64,000 nucleotides of DNA from the NCBI GenBank assembly GCA_016703105.1, contig JADJCS010000009.1, forward strand, positions 310,001-374,000. Direction: 5' to 3'. The notes under the pieces were generated by a model that saw only the letters and a program-made list of their open reading frames with translations, was not told the DNA's origin and searched no databases. This document shows, in pieces, positions 1-9,000 of the stretch; the stretch's first letter is position 1, and every line of letters begins with the position of its first letter. This stretch comes from Flavobacteriales bacterium (GTDB lineage Bacteria; Bacteroidota; Bacteroidia; Flavobacteriales_F; PHOS-HE28). The position numbers and the translations under genes are program-made.

Positions 1-1
1 C

Positions 2-970
2 GCTGCAGAGCTGGAGCAGTTCTGCGAAAGTGTTCACTACTACCCACGAAGCACGAGCAAGCACCTTTTGTTGAGCGCACTGCCCTACGTGGTAGTGAGC
101 CGCAAGAGCGAAGAATTGCTCGACCGGCTGCTCCAAGATGATCACCCCATCCTGTTCGAGGGACTGCATGCCTGCCACTTTTTGGGTGACCCACGCCTGG
201 CCGGACGAAAGCGGTTGGTGCGCACCCACAATGTGGAGCACGACTACTACGACGCGCTCGCCAAGGCGGAACGATCCACCTTCAAGCGGACCTACTTCGC
301 TCAAGAGGCGCGCAAGCTGAAACGCTTCGAGCCCGTGCTGAGCGAGGCCGATGTGCTCCTCACGATCTCACCGAACGACCAGAAGCATTTCGCGGCGCAC
401 TTCAACAACGCGGTGCATGTGCCGGCGTTCCACCCCAGCGCGAAGGTGGACGTGCCATCGGGTCTTGGGCGCTTCTGCCTCTACCACGGTGCGCTCGGCG
501 TACCGGAGAACGACCAGGCGGCGCTGTTCCTGGTGAACGAAGTGTTCAACGAACTACCTGTTCCCTTGGTGATCGCTGGCAATGGTGCGAGCCGGGAATT
601 GCGCACGGCGGTGGCCGGGGCGAACAACGTGAAGCTCCGCGAGCATATCCCGACCGCCGAGATCACGGAACTGGTGCGCTCGGCCCAGGTGAACGTACTG
701 CCCACTTTCCAAGCCACCGGGATCAAGCTGAAATTGCTGCTCTGCCTATTCGCGGGCCGCCATGTGGTGTGCAACACGCCCATGGTGAAGGACTCCGGCC
801 TGGAGGATCTCTGCCTGGTGCACGATGATCCCGAGCACATGCGGCTCAGCATCCAGGCCTGCATGGCCAAACCGGCCAACGGGAGCACCTTGGAACGACG
901 GATCGCCGTGCTCGAGGAGCGCTTCTGCAATGCGAAGAACGCGGAGCTGATCGTGCGTCTGCTGGATTAG
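2..970 (+). CDS. Glycosyltransferase, family 4-like (5' end outside window)
   Basis: Probable cytoplasmic glycosyltransferase of envelope polysaccharide synthesis. The reading frame is open to the left edge of the window, so the gene starts upstream. The first in-window start-like codon (TTG at 68) is internal, because homologous-looking sequence (LEQFCESVHYYPRS) precedes it. Visible features are the PILFEGLH segment, the VRTHNVEHDYY segment and the FEPVLSEADVLLTIS segment, typical of Bacteroidota GT4-like proteins, followed by a C-terminal Rossmann half (FCLYHGALGVPEN, then VIAGNG) with a donor-binding-like GIKLKLLLCLFAGRHVV stretch. The donor and acceptor cannot be told from sequence. It ends just before a strong terminator and is convergent with the next gene. 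Confidence 0.75.
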   Translation, partial: AAELEQFCESVHYYPRSTSKHLLLSALPYVVVSRKSEELLDRLLQDDHPILFEGLHACHFLGDPRLAGRKRLVRTHNVEHDYYDALAKAERSTFKRTYFAQEARKLKRFEPVLSEADVLLTISPNDQKHFAAHFNNAVHVPAFHPSAKVDVPSGLGRFCLYHGALGVPENDQAALFLVNEVFNELPVPLVIAGNGASRELRTAVAGANNVKLREHIPTAEITELVRSAQVNVLPTFQATGIKLKLLLCLFAGRHVVCNTPMVKDSGLEDLCLVHDDPEHMRLSIQACMAKPANGSTLERRIAVLEERFCNAKNAELIVRLLD

Positions 971-1016
971 GGCGCTTACCGGCGGCGTTTTCCATTTCGA
1001 AGTGACCATGAACGAA

Positions 1017-1047
1017 CGAACCCCGCTTATGACGGGGTTCGCTTTTT
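1017..1047 (+). terminator. Rho-independent terminator after the glycosyltransferase
   Basis: Perfect 9-bp inverted repeat (cgaaccccg 1017-1025, cggggttcg 1033-1041) with a 7-nt loop, followed by cttttt. The T-run lies on the plus-strand side, so it serves the glycosyltransferase gene and also separates it from the convergent gene. Confidence 0.8.
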
Positions 1048-1063
1048 CGTAGGAGGTAGCTCG

Positions 1064-2584
1064 CTACTCGAACATCACTTTCGAGGTACCCAAGGTCTTA
1101 CCATCGCGGAGCACTTCGACCATGTAAAGCCCGGTGGAGAGTTCTTTGCGCGCCAGCACCGTGGTAGGCCCATTGTTCAAGGCCGGTTCCGAGCGCACCA
1201 CGCGCCCGAGCGCATCGCGCCAGACCAAATGATCCGGTTGTGGGCTATTGCCCCAGGTCATGGCGCCCTGGTGAGCGATGGGATTTGGTACCACCCGGAA
1301 GAATGACTTCTCAGCCACATCATCGCGCACCCCAAGCCAGGCGGGCTCGCTGTCGTGGTAGCGCTTGCAGAAAAGAGGAAGGGCCCATGTATCGAATGTG
1401 CCAGGCATGTACACCACCGCAGGATTTACAGGTGGACCGCCTAGAGCAACCGGCAAAGAATTGAATTGTTCCAATACGCCCCAATTCTGATACGGGCCTC
1501 GGAGATACAGCTTGCCATCCGCCGCCAGGATCAAGCTGGTTCCGAGCGTGTCGACGCCCCATGGGCCTAGGCCTGGTTGATGTCCAGATATCCCAAGTGG
1601 CTGTTCCGCGATTTGTTCTTCGTCAAGGGAAAGATCGTACTGAACGATATGCGAGTCTCCCGAGCCATCCCAAATCGTGGTGTCGAGGTACGTAACATAG
1701 GCGAAATCGTCGGTAGCCATAAAATCGACTCCCACAACGGCAGCGGAAATGCCTTGCGCAGTGAGGGTGTCGCTCGTGAACGGATCGATGTAGCGGCTTC
1801 TATCCCGCAACGCGCTTGTGCGCAGCGATACTGAGCCCGTGGTTGCGTCGAACCAGTAGAGCGCTGATGCCATGGTATCCGGAGCAACATCAAAGCCCAT
1901 GAGCATTTGGTTCCCGCCAACCGAGAACCGCATCGATCCATAATAGTCGGATGAGTACGGCGCGTTTGAACCGGTGACGCCCAACATCGGGCCGGCTGTG
2001 GAGATCACCGGCGTGGGAAGAAGCCCGGAGGTTGTCAGTCTGAAAGAATGGAATTCATCAGTACCATCGGCATGTTGCACTAACCAGTAGTCAGCGCCGT
2101 TGCTATCCGGCGTCGCGGCCAGTTTGCCAGTGCAATTGCTCATGTACCATGTGGGGCCTCCTATCACCGCTCCGGTGCCCAGGTTGGCGCTCATATCCAC
2201 TTCTACATATCCTGCTTGCTTGGTGGTTTCTGTGGTGTTCACGAAAACGAAATAGCGCAGCGGCGCTTCCGGTTTGGGCAGGATCAGTATGCTGGCCAGT
2301 TCGGCCGGCCATCCTAGGGTGGCTGCAGCGCCGCCCTGAACCAGGTCAAAATTGGCGTTGTGTATTCCGTTCTCATCCACGATCATGCATAGAGCACCAT
2401 CAGGTTCGCTCATAGTCGCATTGCGCGCGGTGATCTGATAGGTGCATGGAATGGTGGTCAAAACCTCATTGTAGAAGTTCAGCCAATTGCTGGGTCCGAA
2501 AGTGATGTTGTAATTACGCGCCTGGCCAAATACGGGTATGACGGGCAGTAGGCCCAGAGCGCACAAAACGCGCGCGGTTACCAT
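1064..2584 (-). CDS. T9SS type A sorting-domain protein (secreted, unknown function)
   Basis: 506-aa exported protein. It has an N-terminal signal peptide (MVTARVLCALGLLPVIPVFGQA). The body is beta-rich, with no recognised catalytic motif; repeated patterns such as YWLVQHADG, YDLSLDEEQ and LILAADGKLYLRG resemble the WD40/PD40-like propellers seen in CHU-type secreted proteins. The C-terminal 80 residues form a T9SS type A domain: VVPNP motif, ALGRVV, LSTGLYMVEV and a terminal basic/hydrophobic strand. Its start overlaps the stop of the upstream small gene by 7 bp (ATGGTAA), so the two are translationally coupled. It is predicted to be exported by Sec, then secreted or surface-anchored by T9SS. 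Function otherwise unknown. Confidence 0.8.
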   Translation of the reverse strand: MVTARVLCALGLLPVIPVFGQARNYNITFGPSNWLNFYNEVLTTIPCTYQITARNATMSEPDGALCMIVDENGIHNANFDLVQGGAAATLGWPAELASILILPKPEAPLRYFVFVNTTETTKQAGYVEVDMSANLGTGAVIGGPTWYMSNCTGKLAATPDSNGADYWLVQHADGTDEFHSFRLTTSGLLPTPVISTAGPMLGVTGSNAPYSSDYYGSMRFSVGGNQMLMGFDVAPDTMASALYWFDATTGSVSLRTSALRDRSRYIDPFTSDTLTAQGISAAVVGVDFMATDDFAYVTYLDTTIWDGSGDSHIVQYDLSLDEEQIAEQPLGISGHQPGLGPWGVDTLGTSLILAADGKLYLRGPYQNWGVLEQFNSLPVALGGPPVNPAVVYMPGTFDTWALPLFCKRYHDSEPAWLGVRDDVAEKSFFRVVPNPIAHQGAMTWGNSPQPDHLVWRDALGRVVRSEPALNNGPTTVLARKELSTGLYMVEVLRDGKTLGTSKVMFE

Positions 2585-3063
2585 AGTTCATACTCGATTT
2601 TATTAGAATCATAGCCATTGCCTTGCAAATGAGCGTAATACCCAGGCCATCCCTGCAAAGGACATGAATACACATAGGTGCTCCACGCACCGCTCGTACC
2701 ACTGGTACAAGTCCAAGTCGCAATGACCTGGGTACCGTCCCAGATGTCCACTTTGTTAATGAAGCTACCGCCCACTGTCACTGAAACACCGCTGCTACTT
2801 GCGGGTATCGGCAGTACTGTAGTGCTCGGGATCGTCACTGCAGGGCATGCGCCGCTATGGTGTATGATCGCAGCGAAGGGACAGATTGTGCCATTCCCAA
2901 TACTGAAGGTGGCACCTGCTAACGGGACTGGTGGTGCCTCCGTTCGCATACTGGTAAGCACCACATAAGGCATTGCGATCAGGCCCACAATGGCTAGCAG
3001 CTTAGCAGCGGGCGGAAGGGCGGAAGGGCGGAAGGGCTTTTTCATGATGAATTGGATTTTCAT
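2578..3063 (-). CDS. Small exported or membrane-anchored hypothetical protein
   Basis: 161-aa protein not recognised as a known family. The N-terminus holds a basic region followed by a hydrophobic segment (LLAIVGLIAMPYVVLTS), a signal peptide or anchor. The mature part is rich in Ser, Thr, Gly and Val with five cysteines (TICPF, GACPAV, WTCTS and YSCPL among them), suggesting a disulfide-stabilised beta fold outside the cytoplasm. A second in-frame Met at 3045 (MKKPFRPS) gives a more typical signal-peptide start than the one at 3063. It overlaps the downstream T9SS cargo gene, so the two probably form one operon and may act together at the cell surface. Confidence 0.65.
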   Translation of the reverse strand: MKIQFIMKKPFRPSALPPAAKLLAIVGLIAMPYVVLTSMRTEAPPVPLAGATFSIGNGTICPFAAIIHHSGACPAVTIPSTTVLPIPASSSGVSVTVGGSFINKVDIWDGTQVIATWTCTSGTSGAWSTYVYSCPLQGWPGYYAHLQGNGYDSNKIEYELW

Positions 3064-3146
3064 CGAAGCTATGCACAGAGTTTCTCATTCCGAACGACGG
3101 TTGAAAACTCGCGCGCGGATAGGGCGGCTGGGGGAACCGTCGTAGC

Positions 3147-3842
3147 TCAGCCCGCCGCCTCGCTCAATTCGAGCAACTTCCCTTCCTGGCAGCGGATCAC
3201 GCGGGCATTGAGCTTCTTCATGTGCGTGTAGTCGTGCGTGGCCATCATCACGCAGCGGCCGCTCTGGCTGATCGCATAGAGCAGGTCCAGGATCTCGCCC
3301 GTGGTCTCCGGATCGAGATTGCCCGTGGGCTCGTCGGCCAAGATCAATTCGGGATCGTTCACCAACGCACGGGCGATGCTCACGCGTTGTTGTTCGCCGC
3401 CGCTCAGCTCATGCGGCATTTTGTAGCCCTTGTTCGCCAGGCCCACCTTCTCCAGCACTTGCTGGGCTTGCGCGTCGATCTTCTTCGTATCGATCCAGCC
3501 CGTGGCCTTCATCACGAAGAGCAGGTTCTCCTGTACCGTGCGATCGCCGAGCAACTGAAAATCCTGGAACACGATGCCGATGCGGCGCCGCAGGTAGGGC
3601 ACTTGCTTGCGCTTGAGCTTCAGCAGGTCGAAACCGCAGACACTGCCGGTGCCTTCCTTCAGTGGAAGATCCCCGTACAGCGTGCGCATCAAGCTGCTCT
3701 TGCCACTGCCGGTGCGCCCGATCAGGTAAGCGAACTCACCGCGGTCCAGGGTGAGGTCCACATTGTTCAACACCAGGTTCTCGCGCTGGAAGATGCGCAC
3801 CCCGCGCAATTGGATCACAGGTCCTTCGGTCGTCGCGGTCAT
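3147..3842 (-). CDS. ftsE: Cell-division ABC transporter ATP-binding protein FtsE
   Basis: 231-aa ABC ATPase. All motifs are intact: Walker A GRTGSGKSS (42-50), Q-loop VFQDF (91-95), signature LSGGEQQ (146-152), Walker B LILADEP (166-172) and H-loop ATHD (201-204). The short length, VFQDFQLL and ADEPTGNLDP segments are typical of FtsE, which pairs with the membrane protein FtsX at the divisome to control peptidoglycan hydrolases. No ftsX lies next to it, which is common in Bacteroidota, where the two are often unlinked. The LolD/MacB family is related, but the FtsE-like core and solitary context favour FtsE. A near-consensus -7 element (CAccTTTG on the minus strand, 3870-3877) lies upstream. 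Confidence 0.85.
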   Translation of the reverse strand: MTATTEGPVIQLRGVRIFQRENLVLNNVDLTLDRGEFAYLIGRTGSGKSSLMRTLYGDLPLKEGTGSVCGFDLLKLKRKQVPYLRRRIGIVFQDFQLLGDRTVQENLLFVMKATGWIDTKKIDAQAQQVLEKVGLANKGYKMPHELSGGEQQRVSIARALVNDPELILADEPTGNLDPETTGEILDLLYAISQSGRCVMMATHDYTHMKKLNARVIRCQEGKLLELSEAAG

Positions 3843-4008
3843 CGTATTCCCCGCGCTGGGCGCGGTGCACCAAAGGTGGAAAATTTCCGCGCCCCGCCTT
3901 GCGTTGTCATGAACGATGGTTGCCGCTCCGCATGAACATCCCCGCGTGGATAAGTACGCCGGACATCATCCTTGTCAGGGATCCCACCCCAGGAACTTTG
4001 ACCGCTTG

Positions 4009-7000
4009 ATGAAGCTCTCCGCATCCACCGCACTGCTCACGCTCGGCCTTTGGGCCAGCCCCTGGTCCGGTGGCTTGGTGTTCTCCCAACGCCCTGCGCA
4101 TTACGAGCATCCTCGGGCCGCCTTCGATCTCGCCAGCGACCTGTTCGACCGGGCCAAGTACGGTGCTGCGCAGTACGAGTTGGACCGCATCATCGAGACG
4201 ACCCGTGATGCGCATGCCCCGACACGTATCGAAGCGGAATACCTAAGCGCCATCTGCGCCGTGCGCCTCTTCCATAGCGATGCGCCGGTGCGCTTGTTGG
4301 CCTTCATGGCGGATCACCCCGAGGACCTGCACGTGGGCGCGGTGCGCTTTGAACTCTTCCGGCACTATTTCACCAACAAGCGCTGGAAGGATTGCCTGGC
4401 ATGGGCAGGCAAGGTGAACGAAGAGGATCTGAGCAGCGCTGACCTGGAGGAGTTCCAGTTCAAGTCCGGCTACGCGCACTTCCAGGAAGGTCATACCGAA
4501 CACGCCCAGAACGCATTCGGCAAGGTGAAGGATGGCACGGGGCCATACGCCGTGCCTGCGAAGTACTACACTGCTCATATCGACTATGAGCGCGGGCGCT
4601 ATGCTGTAGCTCTGCCGGTCTTCAAGTCGCTGGAGAATGATCCCGCCTTCGGGAAGATCGTGCCCTTCTACATAGCCGAGATCGAGTTCATGCAGGGGCA
4701 CTATGATGAAGTGATCGCCTACACCAAGCCGCTGTTGGAGGACCCCGAGGGCACGAAGCGGATCGGGGATATCAACCGGTTGGCCGGAGAGTCCTACTAC
4801 CGCACCGGACGTTATGCAGAAGCGGTGCCCTACTTGGAAAAAGCGATCGCACGTGGGGCCGGCGTGGGTCGCACGGAGCGTTACCAGCTTGGCCATGCCT
4901 ACTACAAGGCAGGGGATCACCAGAAGGCGCTCACGCAGCTCACCTTGGTCAATACGGAAGAGGATAGCCTGAGCCAACTGGCCGTATACCATATGGCCGA
5001 TTGCTACCTCGCGCTGAAGGAGAAGAACTATGCGCGTAATGCGTTCAAGCGTGCCTACGAACTGGGCTTCGACGCGAAGGTGACCGAGGATGCGCTCTTC
5101 AACTACGCCAAGCTCGCCTATGAACTTTCATTCGACCCTTACAGCGAGGCGATCGTCGCCTTGCGCGATTACCTGAAGAAGTATCCGAACACGCCGCGCC
5201 GCGATGAGGCCTATGGCTTTTTGGTGGATGTGTTCCTCAAGTCCCGCAACTACGATGCGGCGCTGGAGGCGCTGGACGAGATCCAGAACAAGGACATCGT
5301 GCTGAAGGAGACCTATCAGCGGCTCGCGCACGATCGCGGCGTGGAACTTTATGATGGCCGCAAGTACGATGAAGCGGTGACGGCTTTCCAGCGTGCGCTC
5401 AAATACCCGGTGGACCAGTCGGTGAACGCCCGCTGCCACTACTGGATGGGGGAATCCTACTACGGGGCTGGGGACTATGATGACCAGGCTTTGGCCAAGT
5501 ACGACGACCTGCGGAATTCACCAGGTGCCTACGCCACGGAAATGTACGAGCAGGCCAGCTACAGCATGGGCTACGCGTACTTCAAGCAGAAACGGTATGA
5601 TGAATCACTGACCGCGTTGCGTCGGTTCGCGGGCGTAAGTGGCACCGAGGCCAAGCAACGTGCCGATGCCTTGATGCGGATCGGTGACTGCTACTACCTG
5701 GCCAAGGATGAGGAGCAGGCTATCTCCTGGTATGATCAGGCGATCAAGGCAGGCAGCACCGAACGGGACTACGCGATGTACCAGAAGGGCGTGTGCTACG
5801 GACTGGAACAGAAATTCACGGAGAAGATCGCCGTGCTGAAAGCCCTGCTGGCGGATCGCCCCAATTCACGTTTCGCGGCCGACGCCAAATTCCAACTCGG
5901 GGAGACCTACATCAACCTGGACAAGAACGCGGAGGCGGTGTCGTACTACGAGCAAGTGGTGCAGCAGCACCCGAACAGCCCGCATGTGCGGCAGAGCATG
6001 TTGCAAACCGCCTTGGTCCGCAAGCGCCAAGGGGATGCACCGCGCGCGCTGGAAGAGTTCAAAGCCATTGTGGCGCAATACCCCACGGTGGAAGGTTCGC
6101 GCGATGCGCTGGCAGGCATCGAGAGCATCTATGTGGAACAAGGCAAGGTGGGCGAATACGAGACCTATCTGCGCAGCTTGAGCTTCGTGGATCCCACCAC
6201 ACTTGACCTCGACGAGAAGTATTACCGCAGCGCTGAAGCGCTCTACTTCGATGAGAAGTGCGACAAAGCCATCGGGGCGTTCGGCGACTATCTCGCCAAA
6301 TACCCGAACGGGGCCTTTGCCACCAATGCGCGCTTCTATCGTGGAGATTGCGCGTTCCACGCCAAGCAGTACGAGGTCGCCTTGCCCGACCTGGAAGCGG
6401 TGATCGCCTCAGGAACGCAGGACTTTTTGGAGAGCGCCCTGTTCGGCGCCAGCGACATTCTCTTCCGCGACCACCGGTGGGAAGGCGCGCTGGAGCACTA
6501 CACCAAATTGGAGCAGGTGGCGGCGATACCGCAGAACGTACTCGCTGCCAAGGTCGGCCGCATGCGTTGCCTGCGCGAGTTGGGCCGGATCGACGAGGCC
6601 GCTGACGCTGCCTCTAAAGTGATCGCCGAGCCAGGTGCCAACAACGATCTGAAAGCCGAGGCCGGCCTGTTGCAAGGCCGCAAAGCGATGGAGGCCAATA
6701 GCCTCGACGATGCGTACGTCAAGTTCAAAGCGGTGGTCACGGCCAGCACCAGTGAAGCAGGCGCAGAAGCCAAGTACCACATGGCCTATGTGCGCTACAT
6801 GCAGGGCAAATACACCGATACCGAGAAGGAGGTCTTCGATCTGGTGAAGAAGTACCCGAGCTACGAGGACTGGAAGGCGCGCGGCTTCATCCTGCTCGCT
6901 GATGCCTATGTGCAATTGAACGATCGCTTCCAGGCCAAGGCCACCTTGCAGAGCGTGATCGACCACGTGAGCGATCCCGAACTAGTGGCGCAGGCGCGTA

Positions 7001-7110
7001 CCCGTCTCGATACCATCCTCGCCAGCGAAGTGCAGCAGACCACCCCCGCGCCGCAGGAGGAGATCGAAGCGCCCATCGACGAGAGCAACCCCAGAGAGAA
7101 CGACGAATGA
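4009..7110 (+). CDS. Large periplasmic tetratricopeptide-repeat protein
   Basis: 1,033-aa exported TPR protein. The start at 4009 is chosen because it begins a proper signal peptide (MKLSASTALLTLGLWASPWSGG, cleavage near VFSQ); the open frame begins at 3916 but its first 31 codons look non-coding. There is no lipobox cysteine, so a periplasmic rather than lipoprotein location is inferred. More than twenty TPR/Sel1-like helical pairs fill the protein (patterns such as YRTGRYAEAVPYLEKA, AVTAFQRALKYP and NAEAVSYYEQVVQQHPNS). It ends in a low-complexity acidic tail (EEIEAPIDESN). Its stop overlaps the start of the following beta-barrel gene (ATGA), so the two are translationally coupled and probably interact. 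A candidate promoter (TTG 3972, N18, GAACTTTG 3993-4000) would give an almost leaderless mRNA. Confidence 0.8.
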   Translation: MKLSASTALLTLGLWASPWSGGLVFSQRPAHYEHPRAAFDLASDLFDRAKYGAAQYELDRIIETTRDAHAPTRIEAEYLSAICAVRLFHSDAPVRLLAFMADHPEDLHVGAVRFELFRHYFTNKRWKDCLAWAGKVNEEDLSSADLEEFQFKSGYAHFQEGHTEHAQNAFGKVKDGTGPYAVPAKYYTAHIDYERGRYAVALPVFKSLENDPAFGKIVPFYIAEIEFMQGHYDEVIAYTKPLLEDPEGTKRIGDINRLAGESYYRTGRYAEAVPYLEKAIARGAGVGRTERYQLGHAYYKAGDHQKALTQLTLVNTEEDSLSQLAVYHMADCYLALKEKNYARNAFKRAYELGFDAKVTEDALFNYAKLAYELSFDPYSEAIVALRDYLKKYPNTPRRDEAYGFLVDVFLKSRNYDAALEALDEIQNKDIVLKETYQRLAHDRGVELYDGRKYDEAVTAFQRALKYPVDQSVNARCHYWMGESYYGAGDYDDQALAKYDDLRNSPGAYATEMYEQASYSMGYAYFKQKRYDESLTALRRFAGVSGTEAKQRADALMRIGDCYYLAKDEEQAISWYDQAIKAGSTERDYAMYQKGVCYGLEQKFTEKIAVLKALLADRPNSRFAADAKFQLGETYINLDKNAEAVSYYEQVVQQHPNSPHVRQSMLQTALVRKRQGDAPRALEEFKAIVAQYPTVEGSRDALAGIESIYVEQGKVGEYETYLRSLSFVDPTTLDLDEKYYRSAEALYFDEKCDKAIGAFGDYLAKYPNGAFATNARFYRGDCAFHAKQYEVALPDLEAVIASGTQDFLESALFGASDILFRDHRWEGALEHYTKLEQVAAIPQNVLAAKVGRMRCLRELGRIDEAADAASKVIAEPGANNDLKAEAGLLQGRKAMEANSLDDAYVKFKAVVTASTSEAGAEAKYHMAYVRYMQGKYTDTEKEVFDLVKKYPSYEDWKARGFILLADAYVQLNDRFQAKATLQSVIDHVSDPELVAQARTRLDTILASEVQQTTPAPQEEIEAPIDESNPRENDE

Positions 7111-8813
7111 AGACCCACGTCCTTCTCCGTGCATGCAGTGCGTTCCTCGGCCTGCTGCCCATCGCCCTGCTGGCCCAGGAAGGCGCCACGCCGGGCGGTC
7201 AGTACTACATCCACGGGATATTCAATCCCACCATCGCCGACGTGCAGAAGGTGGATCGCCGCCCGCAGGCGTTGGATACCGTGCTGCCCGAACGCGTGGT
7301 GACCTACCAGGTGATACCCACCCAGGCCCGTCTGCCGATCAAGGTGGACAGCATCGCCCCGGCGAAACTGGGCATCTCCCAGACTAATGAGCGCTTGTAC
7401 AAGGGTTTTGTGAAGCTCGGCTATGGCATTTTCAATACCCCGTTGGGTGAGCTCTACTACGACCAGGGCCGCAACAAGAAGAACAGCTACGGTATCCACC
7501 TCAAACACATGAGCAGCAACGGTGGGCTCAACGACCTCGGGTACAGCGGCTACAGTTTCAACAACGCGGACGCCTTTTACACGCTGCGTCTGCGCAACCA
7601 TGCGGTGAAGCTCCGTGCCGACTACGCGCGCCGGGGCGTCAACTACTACGGCTTCCGCGAGGAAGGATTCGATACACTGGACCTACCCGTGCCCGGCGAT
7701 ATCCTACAGGTATACAACGACCTCGGCTTCGCTGCCCAGGTGAAGAGCATCTACGGGGATAGCACCGCCCTGGCGCACGATGTGAAATTGGACGCACGTT
7801 ATTACACCGCCCGCACTGGAAGCAAGGAGACCCAGGTGAAGTTCACCGCCGACCTGAGCAAGCGCCTGGACAGCGAGACCTATGCCGCGGTGCTCTTGAT
7901 CGACAACAACGCCTACACCGGCCAACCGAACGATACCCTGCCATCGTTCCGCCAGAACGGGACGCTGATCGGGCTCACGCCAACGGTCAGTACCCGCGGT
8001 GAGAAATACGTGGTGCGTGTAGGTGCAGGCATCTATGTGGACGCGATGTCCAAAACCACCTTCCACTTCTACCCCCAAGCTTACCTGAGCTACAGCCTCT
8101 TCGATGACATCCTGGTGCCCTACGCCGGGGTGGATGGTCAACGCATGCGGAATAGCTACCGCAGCATCACGCAGGAGAACCCATGGACCATTCCCGGTCC
8201 GGTGTTGGCGAACAGCAGCAAGCTCTATGATATTTACGGCGGCCTGCGCGGCAGCCTTAGCAGTGCCCTGGGCTTCGATGTACGCGTGAGCTACACGGGC
8301 TGGAGGGACCGCCTGCTTTACATCACCGATGGGTTCTACTCCTTCGGCAACCAGTTCAACACCGTGTATGATGATGTGAAGGTGCTGGATGTGAGCGGCG
8401 ACCTAACCTACGATGCCGGCAAGGGCATCCGCTTCCACGGGCGTCTGGACATCTTCAACTACGATACGGATGATCAAGCTGAGCCTTGGAACCTGCCGCC
8501 CTATCAATTGGCCATCGGTGCCCGTTACAGCCTGCGCGACAAGCTGATCATTGAACTGGACGCCATGCTGATGGGGAAGCGCAAGGCCTTCACGCCCATT
8601 TTCGATAGTGTGCTCGACCAGACCCCGGACCGCACAGAGACCGTGGAGTTGAACGGCTTTGTGGACATCCACCTGGGCGTGGAGTACCGCTACACCAAAC
8701 GGTTGAGCGTCTTCCTCCAAGCCAGCAATTTGAGCCTGAGCCGCTATGAGCGGTGGGTCAGCTACCCGGTGCAGCGGGGGCTGGTATTGGGGGGCGCGAG
8801 CTACGCCTTCTAA
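7107..8813 (+). CDS. Outer-membrane beta-barrel protein, TonB-receptor-like without plug
   Basis: 568-aa protein with a signal peptide (MKTHVLLRACSAFLGLLPIALLAQ). The mature part has alternating amphipathic strands throughout (for example LYKGFVKLGYGIFNTP, LRNHAVKLRADYAR, LGVEYRYTKRLSVFLQASN) and ends in an aromatic C-terminal strand (LVLGGASYAF), the usual BAM recognition signature. No TonB box or plug domain is visible, so it is not a classical TonB-dependent transporter, although database entries of this type are often labelled that way. The 4-bp overlap with the upstream TPR gene implies a periplasmic-TPR plus outer-membrane-barrel unit. Substrate unknown; gyrB follows after a 187-bp gap. 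Confidence 0.75.
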   Translation: MKTHVLLRACSAFLGLLPIALLAQEGATPGGQYYIHGIFNPTIADVQKVDRRPQALDTVLPERVVTYQVIPTQARLPIKVDSIAPAKLGISQTNERLYKGFVKLGYGIFNTPLGELYYDQGRNKKNSYGIHLKHMSSNGGLNDLGYSGYSFNNADAFYTLRLRNHAVKLRADYARRGVNYYGFREEGFDTLDLPVPGDILQVYNDLGFAAQVKSIYGDSTALAHDVKLDARYYTARTGSKETQVKFTADLSKRLDSETYAAVLLIDNNAYTGQPNDTLPSFRQNGTLIGLTPTVSTRGEKYVVRVGAGIYVDAMSKTTFHFYPQAYLSYSLFDDILVPYAGVDGQRMRNSYRSITQENPWTIPGPVLANSSKLYDIYGGLRGSLSSALGFDVRVSYTGWRDRLLYITDGFYSFGNQFNTVYDDVKVLDVSGDLTYDAGKGIRFHGRLDIFNYDTDDQAEPWNLPPYQLAIGARYSLRDKLIIELDAMLMGKRKAFTPIFDSVLDQTPDRTETVELNGFVDIHLGVEYRYTKRLSVFLQASNLSLSRYERWVSYPVQRGLVLGGASYAF

Positions 8814-9000
8814 GGCGCTTCACGCGGCACAACGTACGTTCCGCAGGGGTCATAAAGATCCATCCGGGACATGCAAGCCCAACGGGCTCGTTAAATATCA
8901 ACAAAACCCGCGTCGTTGTTGGGAAAATGCCCTCGCCAGGAGGGAGCAGAACGGTATCTTCGCGTGCCCTTCGGAACCAGGGCTTTTGAACCCAAGGAAC

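Noticed and set aside
3916..4008. Upstream extension of the TPR protein
   Set aside because: These codons lack a signal peptide or homology; the hydrophobic signal begins at 4009.
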